Assembly (NCBI RefSeq): GCF_022346925.1
Contig: NZ_JAKRNJ010000001.1
Coordinates: 558,001-622,000, forward strand
Length of the DNA stretch: 64,000 bases
Direction: 5' to 3'
Origin: Microvirga sp. ACRRW
GTDB lineage: Bacteria; Pseudomonadota; Alphaproteobacteria; Rhizobiales; Beijerinckiaceae
A program made the position numbers and the translations under genes. The notes under the pieces were generated by a model. The model had not been told where the DNA came from. It did no database searches and saw only the letters and a program-made list of their open reading frames with translations. Shown here one piece after another: positions 1 to 8,403 of this stretch (position 1 is its first letter; every line of letters begins with the position of its first letter).

Positions 1-1
1 G

Positions 2-274
2 GCCCATGACCGCGTCGGACGCGACGAGCTGCCGCTGACGCACGAATTCCTGGCCGAGATGCTCGGCGTGCAGCGCCCCACCGTGAGCATCATTCTGCGC
101 ACGCTTCAGACCGCCGGTCTCATCACGCAGCGGCGTGGCATCATCGTGATCGCCGACCGTCAGGGAATCGAAGAAGCAGCCTGCGAGTGCTACGGAAGTA
201 TTCAGGAGCGTTTCAGCGATTTGGGATTCCACTTTACCAAGCGAAGCGGAGCAGTACCATCCACAATGGCTTAA
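2..274 (+). CDS. Crp/Fnr-family transcriptional regulator, C-terminal part
   Basis: The reading frame is open from the window edge to the stop at 274, so the N-terminal cyclic-nucleotide-binding-like domain lies outside. What remains is the winged helix-turn-helix: LPLTHEFLAEMLGVQRPTVS is the recognition helix pattern of Crp/Fnr proteins, followed by a wing with GLITQRRGIIVIADRQG and a short C-terminal helix. Known of the family: sensory regulators that bind DNA as dimers. The effector cannot be deduced because the sensor domain is missing. An internal ATG at 59 is not the real start. Confidence 0.85.
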   Translation, partial: AHDRVGRDELPLTHEFLAEMLGVQRPTVSIILRTLQTAGLITQRRGIIVIADRQGIEEAACECYGSIQERFSDLGFHFTKRSGAVPSTMA

Positions 275-410
275 ATTAAAGCTGAGCTTTTGCTCTACCT
301 AGAGAGAAATAGAGCAAATACTACTTTTGGATAGACAGAATTGTCATCACTCTGACAGACGCGGCGCTCTACAGGCTTTATCGCATCATTCAACACAGCA
401 GAGGATGCGA

Positions 411-704
411 ATGTCTGTTTTCGAGATCGACACATCGCGCACGGAGCTGGCGGACACGCGCTCTCAAGCTCCGGCGCTCAAGCCCCTTTATCACTCTCTC
501 CTCACGACGCTCACGAACCTGGATTTCGCCTATGAGCGTGAACGCGAGCAGCTGAACTTATCCGCGTTGAATGCAAAGGATCATGCGCGCGCCCTGATGA
601 AATTGCAGGAGAACCACCGTGAGCGGCGCCTCCCATATCTTCAGCAGCTCGCAATCCTCCAAGAGCGCCTGGAGCGCTCAGACGAATTAACGTCCGACGC
701 ATAA
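411..704 (+). CDS. Hypothetical protein, 97 residues, charged helical
   Basis: Start chosen at 411 because GAGG at 401-404 sits six bases upstream; an ATG at 405 directly abuts that site and one at 327 has no ribosome site. The product is rich in Glu, Arg, Leu and Gln in its second half (YEREREQLNLSALN, LQENHRERRLPYLQQL) and is probably alpha-helical or coiled-coil. There is no signal peptide or membrane segment. It is followed by a good intrinsic terminator, which supports it being a real monocistronic gene. Function not recognised. Confidence 0.6.
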   Translation: MSVFEIDTSRTELADTRSQAPALKPLYHSLLTTLTNLDFAYEREREQLNLSALNAKDHARALMKLQENHRERRLPYLQQLAILQERLERSDELTSDA

Positions 705-773
705 GCAATCAGCGGACATCGAATTTCCAGTACCGGCCGCCCGTTTTTGCCCCCACGGATACGACCGGAACTC

Positions 774-800
774 AAGCGCCCTCACGGGCGCTTCTTTTTT
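774..800 (+). terminator. Intrinsic terminator after the 411-704 gene
   Basis: Stem AAGCGCCC (774-781) and GGGCGCTT (786-793) with a four-base loop, followed by CTTTTTT. It lies 70 bases after the stop at 704. Confidence 0.8.
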
Positions 801-964
801 GGCGCTATCCTCCGTTGCAACAACCTTCAACAGATGCTCGTGTATGCGTCGCAGCGCACGCTGGTCCCGTCTGTGTAGCCGGGTACGCGGTGTGGACTGA
901 AGGATTTGGACAGTGTCTCGCAGCCCGACGCTCACAGCCATGGGTTGGATCCTGAATGGTGGAA

Positions 965-990
965 ACGGAACGGCGGCGGGGCCGTTCCGT
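965..990 (-). terminator. Probable terminator of the CMD-family gene
   Basis: Perfect ten-base-pair inverted repeat (965-974 with 981-990), six-base loop, and a short T run on the minus strand. It lies 20 bases beyond the stop of the minus-strand gene ending at 1010. Confidence 0.6.
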
Positions 991-1009
991 GACGATGCGA
1001 AGAAGCGGA

Positions 1010-1465
1010 TCAGGCTCTGGCCTTGACCGGGAGCCGAAAGGGCGCGCCCAGCCGGTTGAACGCGTTCATGGCCGCAATCGTGATCGTGAGGTCCACGAGA
1101 TCCTTGGGCGCGAAAGCCGCGCTTGCGGCCGCATAGGCCTCGTCGGAGGCGTGCGTCTCGCTAACGAGCGTGACTTCCTCCGTCCACGCGAGCGCGGCGC
1201 GGTACTTGTCGGGAAACAGGTGGGGCACCTCGGCCCAGACCGGAACGAGAGCGACCTTCTCGATCGGCATCGTTTCCAGGAGGTCCCGGGTATGCAGGTC
1301 GATGCAGTGCGCGCAGCCATTGATCTGCGAAACACGCAGGAAGACAAGGTGGATCAATTCGTGGGGCAGGTCGGTGCCCGTGGTGATGTAGTGGTGGATG
1401 CCGAAAAGGGCCTTCGCACCCTGCGGCGCCACCTCGTTCCAGACCAGCCGTTTGTTCTCGCTCAT
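1010..1465 (-). CDS. Carboxymuconolactone decarboxylase (AhpD-like) family protein
   Basis: 151 residues with the AhpD-type core: GCAHCIDLHTRD carries the CxxC pair plus a nearby His, the thiol/proton-relay motif of the family. The rest is the expected all-helical CMD fold (LIHLVFLRVSQING; DLTITIAAMNAFNRL). Known of the family: peroxidase/disulfide chemistry or decarboxylation; the substrate cannot be told here. The gene diverges from an ECF41 sigma factor and has its own perfect ECF41-type promoter at 1513-1539, so it is very probably the sigma factor's dedicated target, as is usual for ECF41 loci. It may act in oxidative or detoxification responses (inference). Confidence 0.92.
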   Translation of the reverse strand: MSENKRLVWNEVAPQGAKALFGIHHYITTGTDLPHELIHLVFLRVSQINGCAHCIDLHTRDLLETMPIEKVALVPVWAEVPHLFPDKYRAALAWTEEVTLVSETHASDEAYAAASAAFAPKDLVDLTITIAAMNAFNRLGAPFRLPVKARA

Positions 1466-1512
1466 GACACATCCCTATGTTCGGAACGCCGGAGATTGAC
1501 GTTCGAAGACAT

Positions 1513-1539
1513 GACGGGCCAAGCGGCCGGGGTGTGACA
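1513..1539 (-). promoter_or_regulatory. ECF41-type promoter of the CMD gene
   Basis: On the minus strand TGTCACA (1539-1533) is separated by exactly 16 bases from CGTC (1516-1513). This is the reported ECF41 promoter consensus. It lies about 50 bases upstream of the ATG at 1465. Confidence 0.85.
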
Positions 1540-1571
1540 TGCCACTCTGCATTTCCACTCGAAGCGGCCGA

Positions 1572-1598
1572 TGTCACATCCGGGCACGTCCGATCGTC
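1572..1598 (+). promoter_or_regulatory. ECF41-type autoregulatory promoter of the sigma gene
   Basis: TGTCACA at 1572-1578 and CGTC at 1595-1598, spacer exactly 16 bases. This is the mirror image of the site serving the divergent CMD gene. The sigma gene starts at 1641, about 40 bases downstream, so it probably drives its own transcription. Confidence 0.85.
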
Positions 1599-1640
1599 TT
1601 ATCCTCGAGTTCAGGATGCTCAAGCGACGGGAGAGCGGAT

Positions 1641-2573
1641 ATGATCGGCGAGGAAACTGGACGGATGGAAGCAATGGACGATCGGCGGAGCACCGAATTC
1701 GAGGCGGAGCGCAGGCGCCTGACACGCTTGGCCTACCGGATGACGGGCTCGCTCACCGAGGCGGAAGATGTCGTGCAGGACGCATGGCTGCGGTGGGTTG
1801 GGGTGGAGGGCGGCATCGATTCCCCTCCCGCCTATCTAACCCGCATCGTCACACGCCTGTGCCTCGACCGACGCCGCTCCGCACGGGCGCGGCGGGAAAC
1901 ATACGTCGGACCCTGGCTGCCGGATCCTCTCGTGGGTTCCGTGGAGCCGAACGAGACGGTCGCCGACGACGTCACGGTCACGTTGATGCTAGCCCTTGAG
2001 CGTCTGTCGCCTCTGGAGCGGGCTGCTTTCCTTCTCCATGACATCTTCGACGTGCCGCTGACCGAAGTGGCCATCACCCTCGACCGAGAGCCGGCTGCGG
2101 TTCGTCAGCTCGCAGCGCGCGCCCGCAAGCACGTGCAGGCCGCACGTCCCCGCTTTGACGTCGAACCTGCGGATGCAGACCGGATAACCCATGCCTTCTT
2201 CGCCGCGGCCCGCGACGGGGACGTCGCGGCACTTTCGGCGCTGCTGGCCAGGAATGTCGAGATCCATACCGATGGCGGCGGCAAGGTCCATGCCTTCCGC
2301 AATGTCATCCGGGGCGTCGAGCGAGCCCTGCGCCTTTTTGCCGGGCAGCGGCGCAAGGATGCCGTGCCGCCGACGCTGCTTCGTGTCGTCACCATCGACG
2401 GCCTGCCAGGCTACGTCAGCCTCGATGGAGGCGGCGTGCTTCAGACAACCGCGCTCGACATCCGCGAGGACGGGATCGCCGCGATCTACATCGTCAAGAA
2501 CCCGGACAAGCTGTCTCACTTGGCGGCAGAAGTGGACTTTCCAAAACGCATCTCGCCGATACCACCAGCCTGA
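1641..2573 (+). CDS. sigJ: ECF41-group RNA polymerase sigma factor with SnoaL-like C-terminal domain
   Basis: 310 residues. Start at 1641 is preceded by GGGAG at 1629-1633. Sigma region 2 (RLAYRMTGSLTEAEDVVQDA) and region 4 (LSPLERAAFLLHDIFDVPLT, then the helix-turn-helix EVAITLDREPAAVRQLAARA) are followed by a SnoaL/NTF2-like domain. All three signatures known for ECF41 are present: YVGPWLPDP in the linker between sigma regions, DGGGK in the SnoaL domain and NPDKL near the C-terminus. ECF41 factors are controlled by this fused domain rather than by an anti-sigma factor, and none is encoded nearby. The gene diverges from a CMD-family gene and both share matching promoters. The inducing signal is unknown. 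Confidence 0.95.
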   Translation: MIGEETGRMEAMDDRRSTEFEAERRRLTRLAYRMTGSLTEAEDVVQDAWLRWVGVEGGIDSPPAYLTRIVTRLCLDRRRSARARRETYVGPWLPDPLVGSVEPNETVADDVTVTLMLALERLSPLERAAFLLHDIFDVPLTEVAITLDREPAAVRQLAARARKHVQAARPRFDVEPADADRITHAFFAAARDGDVAALSALLARNVEIHTDGGGKVHAFRNVIRGVERALRLFAGQRRKDAVPPTLLRVVTIDGLPGYVSLDGGGVLQTTALDIREDGIAAIYIVKNPDKLSHLAAEVDFPKRISPIPPA

Positions 2574-2741
2574 TGAGCCGTCTGAGTGACTGCTTTAATG
2601 CGGATAACCGTTCGATAGGCGGCACACGTGGCTCGTTCACGCTTGAACGTCCGCTTCGGGTCAGAAGCAGAAACAAAAGCAAGGACCGCGGAACTGAGCC
2701 AGGGAAGGTTACAAAGAGTACGAAATGTTCATGTTTTGTTC

Positions 2742-2770
2742 TTGACAATGATCCTAACCTTGGCTATATC
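2742..2770 (+). promoter_or_regulatory. Strong sigma70-type promoter
   Basis: TTGACA at 2742-2747, a 17-base spacer and TATATC at 2765-2770: a near-consensus housekeeping promoter, rare in alphaproteobacterial DNA. Predicted start is near 2777. The nearest credible start codon is more than 300 bases away (3091), so it drives either a long leader or a small RNA. Confidence 0.7.
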
Positions 2771-2776
2771 TGGAGT

Positions 2777-3035
2777 TGTCCCGACCCAATGAGGGGCGCG
2801 CTCGCGAGGCGTCGCATGTGTGGGGTTGGGGGCGGTCCTGTGTCAGGCCTCGCAAGCCTGTCGGCGGGAGGCCCATCGCTGAAAGACGCGGTGTACGCCT
2901 AAAAGAACCGTGCGCGAGATGCAGTCCTGCTCTCACACACAAACATCATCGAGCCGGGCTGCACGTCGCGCCACCCTCGATCAGCTTTTCAGGCTTCGGA
3001 CTGTTTCAGTCCGGAGCCCGAAGGCGCACGTCATT
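2777..3035 (+). ncRNA. Candidate structured non-coding transcript or long 5' leader
   Basis: This lies inside a 517-base stretch (2574-3090) without a convincing gene, directly downstream of a strong promoter. Several hairpins are visible: CAGGC/GCCTG near 2840-2860, an ATCGAG/CTCGAT pair around 2948-2981, and a stable ten-base-pair stem GCTTCGGACT/AGTCCGGAGC at 2993-3017. No U-rich tail follows the last stem, so it may continue as the leader of the gene at 3091. It does not match motifs I know for 6S, SRP, RNase P or tmRNA. Open frames here lack ribosome sites. Confidence 0.35.
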
Positions 3036-3090
3036 TCCCAAGACAGTTCCAAGCCATTCATTTCAAGGCGAACATTTGCCGGAGCTTTTC

Positions 3091-3351
3091 ATGAGCCGAG
3101 CCGAACTCCCACCCCCTGGATTTCCCGATTGCGACGACACTCTGCGCCGCCTGTCCGACGTGCTGCAGATTCCCCTCACCTGCCGCAAGCACCGCTGCCG
3201 TCGCGAGGGCCTCTGCCAGGGCGGCTTTGGGCCTCCCTGCTATTTCGAGAACCACGGGAATTTCGTGGAGGGCGTGCGCAAGCAGATGCAGGAATACCGG
3301 GAGTACTGGGGCACGAAGCGGCGAACTGCGAAGGCGATGCTACGGCGGTGA
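3091..3351 (+). CDS. Hypothetical Cys-rich protein, 86 residues
   Basis: Start at 3091 is supported by GGAG at 3081-3084. The central part has five cysteines in close order (PDCDD, then TCRKHRCRREGLCQGG and PPC), which suggests a metal site or structural disulfides. The C-terminus is basic (GTKRRTAKAMLRR). No signal peptide. The type looks like a small conserved rhizobial protein but I do not recognise a named family. Transcription may come from the strong promoter at 2742-2770 with a long structured leader. Confidence 0.7.
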   Translation: MSRAELPPPGFPDCDDTLRRLSDVLQIPLTCRKHRCRREGLCQGGFGPPCYFENHGNFVEGVRKQMQEYREYWGTKRRTAKAMLRR

Positions 3352-3371
3352 GAGACCTACCGGCGGCTCCC

Positions 3372-3476
3372 GCGGTCATCCCGGACGAAGCGCAGCGCAG
3401 GTCCGGGATCGCTGGCAGGGTAAAGCACTATTCTTGGGGGCGATCCCGGGTTCCGCTTCGCGGCCCCGGGATGGCG
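3372..3476. repeat. Pair of REP-like GTCATCCCGG inverted repeats
   Basis: Two imperfect hairpins in tandem: 3373-3410 (GGTCATCCCGGA opposite TCCGGGATC) and about 3442-3475 (GATCCCGG opposite CCGGGATGG). The same core forms a perfect inverted repeat at 52555-52590. These are dispersed palindromes of the kind common in Hyphomicrobiales intergenic DNA, here between a converging gene pair. Confidence 0.7.
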
Positions 3477-3506
3477 AGTTGGGCGATAGGGGAGCGTGTG
3501 ACCGCC

Positions 3507-3965
3507 TCAGCCCTTCGGCAGCATGTCCTTCACGAGGCCGCTGGCCTTGGCGAAGTCCATCTGGCCCACATACTTGGCGCGAAGCGCGGCCACGACCTTG
3601 CCCATGTCCTTCATGGAGGCCGCACCCGTCTCGGCGATGGCGGCTTCAATCGCGGCCTTGGTCGCGGCCTCGTCCATCTGCTGGGGCAGGTAGGAGGAAA
3701 TGACGGCGACCTCGTTCTTTTCCTGGTCGGCCAGCTCCTGGCGTCCGCCCTGCTCGTACATGGCGATCGATTCCTGGCGCTGCTTCAGCATTTTCTGGAG
3801 GAGAGCCAGGATCTCCTCGTCGGAGAGCGGCTCCTTGCCGTTGCCCCGGGCCTCGATGTCCTTGTCCTTGAGGGCGGCCTGAATCAGGCGGATCGCGCCA
3901 AGCTTGCCCTTGTCGCCGGCCTTCATGGCCTCTTTCATCTCGGCGGTGAATCGTTCGCGCAGCAT
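3507..3965 (-). CDS. GatB/YqeY domain-containing protein
   Basis: 152 residues, full length for the YqeY family. The start at 3965 gives the typical MLRERFTAEMKEAMKAGDK opening; the longer open frame to 4073 runs into carA control DNA and is not credible. Helical N-terminal part, then the family hallmarks SDEEILALLQKMLKQRQESI and EVAVISSYLPQQM, and a C-terminal MGKVVAALRAKY segment. YqeY resembles the tail of GatB, the tRNA amidotransferase subunit that binds tRNA, but free-standing YqeY has no proven role. It diverges from carA, an arrangement widely seen in alphaproteobacteria. Confidence 0.95.
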   Translation of the reverse strand: MLRERFTAEMKEAMKAGDKGKLGAIRLIQAALKDKDIEARGNGKEPLSDEEILALLQKMLKQRQESIAMYEQGGRQELADQEKNEVAVISSYLPQQMDEAATKAAIEAAIAETGAASMKDMGKVVAALRAKYVGQMDFAKASGLVKDMLPKG

Positions 3966-4102
3966 CGGATTTCCTTTCAATTTAAGGCGCTTCAAGCGTT
4001 GACGGGACGCGAGCGGCCCCTTAAGTCGTGCAGGACAGTTCACGGTCGGCCCGGAACGGGCCTGCTCAAGCACGGCCTGTTGGCCCCGGACTTAAAGAGA
4101 TC

Positions 4103-5320
<1,218 letters not shown>

Positions 5321-5349
5321 GCGCACGTCCTTCAAACACTCTCGAACAG

Positions 5350-5386
5350 CGTCGTCGTTCTTGTGGAGCGGCGACGTTTTCTTTTG
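5350..5386 (+). terminator. Intrinsic terminator after carA
   Basis: Stem CGTCGTCG (5350-5357) with CGGCGACG (5369-5376), an 11-base loop and a TTTTCTTTT tail. It separates carA from the genes that follow. Confidence 0.7.
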
Positions 5387-5519
5387 GCCAAGGTGCGTTT
5401 GCTCACACGCCGAACAGCCGCGACAAACGCGGGCATTGCCTCATTCCCCCAAATCACGGTAACGATTGATTAACCATAAAAATCAATGATTCCAGGCCAA
5501 TATTTGGGGGCTTTCTCCG

Positions 5520-5894
5520 ATGAATTTCGATCACGATACCGGCGAATTCAGCCGCTTGCACAACCTCTTCACCTTCCACCTCGGCATCGCGGTCACGCTC
5601 TCCTGGCTGACCTCGCTTTATGCGGCGTTCTACGCACCATGGGTGCGCAACATCCGCCCGCTTCTCGACCCCGCCAATGTGGGCACCGTCGAGAGCACCT
5701 GGTCCTATCTCTTCATTTTCCCCGTCGTTCTCACGACCGCGTGGCTGATTTCCATCTTCGGCCAGAGCCTGTTCGCCAAGTTCCGCCTGTTGAAGAACCA
5801 AGCCATCGAGTTCGGCATTGCAGCGGCTGTTGCCTTCGCCATGTTCTATCTCTCCATCGACCGCGCCGTCGCGGCGATGCTGCTGGGCATGTAA
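5520..5894 (+). CDS. Hypothetical integral membrane protein, 124 residues
   Basis: Three hydrophobic segments are visible: IAVTLSWLTSLYAAFYAPW, YLFIFPVVLTTAWLISIFG and IEFGIAAAVAFAMFYLSI. Between the first two is an acidic/polar loop. The short N-terminus (MNFDHDTGEFSRLHNLF) is probably cytoplasmic. A weak GGGGG at 5506-5510 precedes the start. No family recognised. It stands alone between the carA terminator and a methyltransferase gene. Confidence 0.65.
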   Translation: MNFDHDTGEFSRLHNLFTFHLGIAVTLSWLTSLYAAFYAPWVRNIRPLLDPANVGTVESTWSYLFIFPVVLTTAWLISIFGQSLFAKFRLLKNQAIEFGIAAAVAFAMFYLSIDRAVAAMLLGM

Positions 5895-5941
5895 GAAAAG
5901 CCCAAACGAGATGACGAATGCTCAAGCTTGAGCTATGACTG

Positions 5942-6640
5942 ATGCCCATGATGAACTGGCGCGAATACTGGAACCAAGATACGCCGATCTACTCGGGCGA
6001 GCGGCACAAGCTGTTGCATTACAAGCTCGTGGCGAATGACATCATCGGTCACATTCCCTCGCGCGATGCAATCGTGCTCGATTACGGGTGTGGTGAAGCG
6101 CTGTTTGCCGATCAGGTCGCGGCCAAATGCGCGAAGCTCTATTTGAGCGATGCTGCGCCTCTGGTCTGCGAACGATTGCAAGCAAAGTTCAGCGGCAACG
6201 AACGCATCGCGATTCTGAGCCCCGGTGAAGTGTCCGGGCTTGCAGATGCATCGCTCGATCTCATCGTGGTGAACTCACTCCTGCAATATCTCTCGCTCGA
6301 TGAATTGCGTGGCCTTCTGAAGCTCTGGCGTTCCAAGTTGAAGAGCGGAGGCAAGCTCGTCATTGCCGACGTTATCCCGCCGGATGTGAGCCCGGTCACG
6401 GATGCGAAGGCGCTCCTGTCCTTCGCTTGGCATGGCGGCTTCCTGAAGTCGGCTGCCGTGGGGCTCGCGCGAACAGCATTCTCCGATTATCGCAAGATCC
6501 GTGAGGAGATCGGCCTTGCGCAATACAGCGAGGACGAGATGGCCGACATTCTTCAGGATGCCGGCTTCACGCCAACGCGCGCGCCTCGCAATTTCGGGCA
6601 CAACCAGGCGCGCATGACCTTTATCGGGCAGGTCGCTTAA
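5942..6640 (+). CDS. Class I SAM-dependent methyltransferase
   Basis: 232 residues. The Rossmann-like motif I is VLDYGCGEALFADQ, followed by an acidic strand end (LYLSDAAP), motif III-like ASLDLIVVNSLLQYLS and the post-core GGKLVIADVIPPD. The residues AWHGGFLKSAAVGLART add a lid-like helix. The substrate is unknown; the layout resembles small-molecule or sugar methyltransferases. ATG codons at 5942, 5948 and 5951 are equally possible. It converges on the MFS gene, with the stops overlapping by four bases. Confidence 0.85.
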   Translation: MPMMNWREYWNQDTPIYSGERHKLLHYKLVANDIIGHIPSRDAIVLDYGCGEALFADQVAAKCAKLYLSDAAPLVCERLQAKFSGNERIAILSPGEVSGLADASLDLIVVNSLLQYLSLDELRGLLKLWRSKLKSGGKLVIADVIPPDVSPVTDAKALLSFAWHGGFLKSAAVGLARTAFSDYRKIREEIGLAQYSEDEMADILQDAGFTPTRAPRNFGHNQARMTFIGQVA

Positions 6641-7872
6641 GCCGTTGCAAGAGAGCGTTTCTCGCTCGCAATCGACCATGCCAGCACGCCAAGACCCGCA
6701 ACGGCGAGAACAGCCCCGACCCATCCCGTCGACTCGAAGCCATAGCCTGCGGAAATCGCAAGACCGCCGAGCCACGCACCCAGCGCATTCGCAATGTTGA
6801 AGGCGGAGTGATTGGAGGCTGCGGCAAGTGTCTGCGCATCGGCAGCCACGTCCATCAAACGTATCTGAAGCGCCGGTCCAAGCGCGACGCTGCAGCCGAC
6901 AAGAAAAACGAGGAGCGACAACAGATAAGGATTGCTGGCAGTGAGCCAGAGCAGCGTCATCACCACGGCGCTGCCGGCCAAGGTGCCTGCAATGGTGCCG
7001 ATCAGGTTCTTGTCGGCGAACCATGCACCGACGAGATTGCCGACGATCATGCCGGAGCCGAAGAGCGCCATCATTAGCGGCACGGCGCTTTCTGGCATGC
7101 CCGCGACCTGTGTCGCCGTCGAAGCGATGTAGGAAAACACCGAGAACAGACCGCCGAAACCGACTGCGCCGATGGCAAGCGTGAACCACACTTGCTTGCG
7201 CTTGAACGCGCCGAGCTCGCGCATGGGGCTCGCACCCTCCTCTACCTTGTCTTTCGGCAGGAACAGCCAGATCAGAGCAACCGTCAGCGCGCCCATGACC
7301 CCGACAGAGGCGAAGAGGATGCGCCAGTTCAGAATTTGACCGAAGAACGTCATGATGGGCGTGCCGATGAGCGTCGCCACCGTCAGGCCCAGCATGACAC
7401 GAGCCACAGCCTGCGTACGCTTGTTAGGTTCAACGAGCGATGCCGCCACCAGCGCCGCCACGCCGAAATAAGCACCGTGGGGAAGGCCGGTCAAAAAGCG
7501 CACGAGCACGAAGGATTCGAAGGTCGGCGCAATCGCGCTCACCGCGTTGCCGATGGCGAAGATCGCCATGAGCATCAAAAGCAGCGTCTGGCGCGAGAGC
7601 TTTGCCGCGAGTACGGCGATGATGGGAGCGCCCACCACAACGCCGAGCGCATAGGCGCTGATGGCATAGCCTGCCTGCGGGGTCGTGATGGCGAATTCCT
7701 GTGCGAGATTGGGCAGCAGTCCCATGATGGCGAACTCGCCTGTGCCGATGCCGAAACTGCCGACGGCAAGCGCCAGCTCGATGAGCGTCACGGCAAGGCG
7801 CGACTTGGGAGCAGCCTGCTCCTGGTCGGCCGCAGCCGAGCGCGCTTCTTCTGCAATCGCCAGATCGGACAT
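6637..7872 (-). CDS. MFS transporter, DHA1 (AraJ/sugar-efflux-like) family
   Basis: 411 residues with about twelve membrane segments. The N-terminal LALAVGSFGIGTGEFAIMGL, then NLAQEFAITTPQAGYAISAY, is the classical opening of AraJ/NepI-type drug, sugar or purine exporters. The MFS loop motif appears as AKLSRQTLL and a conserved GLPHGAYFG lies in helix 5. Start at 7872, preceded by GAGG on the minus strand; the frame extending to 7950 lacks a ribosome site. It probably exports a small solute by proton exchange; substrate unknown. It stands alone with no adjacent regulator. Confidence 0.92.
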   Translation of the reverse strand: MSDLAIAEEARSAAADQEQAAPKSRLAVTLIELALAVGSFGIGTGEFAIMGLLPNLAQEFAITTPQAGYAISAYALGVVVGAPIIAVLAAKLSRQTLLLMLMAIFAIGNAVSAIAPTFESFVLVRFLTGLPHGAYFGVAALVAASLVEPNKRTQAVARVMLGLTVATLIGTPIMTFFGQILNWRILFASVGVMGALTVALIWLFLPKDKVEEGASPMRELGAFKRKQVWFTLAIGAVGFGGLFSVFSYIASTATQVAGMPESAVPLMMALFGSGMIVGNLVGAWFADKNLIGTIAGTLAGSAVVMTLLWLTASNPYLLSLLVFLVGCSVALGPALQIRLMDVAADAQTLAAASNHSAFNIANALGAWLGGLAISAGYGFESTGWVGAVLAVAGLGVLAWSIASEKRSLATA

Positions 7873-8007
7873 CGAGAACCTCGGAATTCGGGAAGCTGTG
7901 AATGCGCTTATTGCATTGCACAAAGATTCTGGCGACCCACAGGGATGCAAGTCAGGCTTGCAGTGAAATTCTGGAACGCTCTGCAGACGGCACCCAGCGC
8001 CGCTTCC

Positions 8008-8403
8008 TTATGCAAATGTCCAGATCTTATGCGCCATGAAGCTCCACAGCATGACAACCCCTGTCGCCACGACCTGTGACGGCAGATAAGGTCCGCCGAG
8101 CCAGACCGTGAAGGCGTGCATGAGAAACCAGGTCAGCAGAAACCCGATGAAGGCCACCACCGCGAAACGCCAGGTCGCTTCCCGGTGCGGACGGTTGCTC
8201 CGGTAAGTATGCCTGCGGTTGAGCCCATAGGACACCAATCCGCCCGCCACATAGCCCGCAAGCGTGGCGGGAACAGGATGGAGTCCTCCACCTTCGACGA
8301 GAAGGATGAGCAGGCCGTAATGCACCACGGCCGCCGCGAGCCCTACACCGAAGAAGGCGGAGAATTGGCGGGTCAAATGCTGGAAAGGCGAAAGCGTGGT
8401 CAC
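8008..8403 (-). CDS. GtrA family membrane protein
   Basis: 131 residues, four hydrophobic helices (FGVGLAAAVVHYGLLILLV; ATLAGYVAGGLVSYGLN; FAVVAFIGFLLTWFLMH; VATGVVMLWSFMAHKIWTF). The closing YGLNRRHTYRS and MAHKIWTF patterns are characteristic of GtrA/DPMS-like proteins, thought to move lipid-linked sugars across the inner membrane. GTG start at 8403 overlaps the upstream SDR stop by four bases (GTGA), so the two are translationally coupled. No glycosyltransferase is adjacent. Confidence 0.9.
   Translation of the reverse strand: MTTLSPFQHLTRQFSAFFGVGLAAAVVHYGLLILLVEGGGLHPVPATLAGYVAGGLVSYGLNRRHTYRSNRPHREATWRFAVVAFIGFLLTWFLMHAFTVWLGGPYLPSQVVATGVVMLWSFMAHKIWTFA

Larger units (their letters stand above)
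705..1009. other. Intergenic stretch between convergent genes
   Basis: 305 bases with no convincing gene. It holds the terminator at 774-800 and, at 965-990, a ten-base-pair hairpin (ACGGAACGGC/GCCGTTCCGT) that on the minus strand is followed by TTT and probably ends transcription of the decarboxylase-like gene. Small open frames here have no ribosome site and cross the hairpins. Confidence 0.6.

Noticed and set aside
687-941. 84-residue minus-strand open frame
   Set aside because: No ribosome site, crosses a terminator and overlaps the 3' end of another gene; composition not protein-like.
964-988. Perfect EcfG-like match (GGAAC-N16-CGTT) on the minus strand
   Set aside because: It falls inside the ten-base-pair terminator hairpin of the CMD gene, so the match arises from the palindrome, and no credible gene follows.
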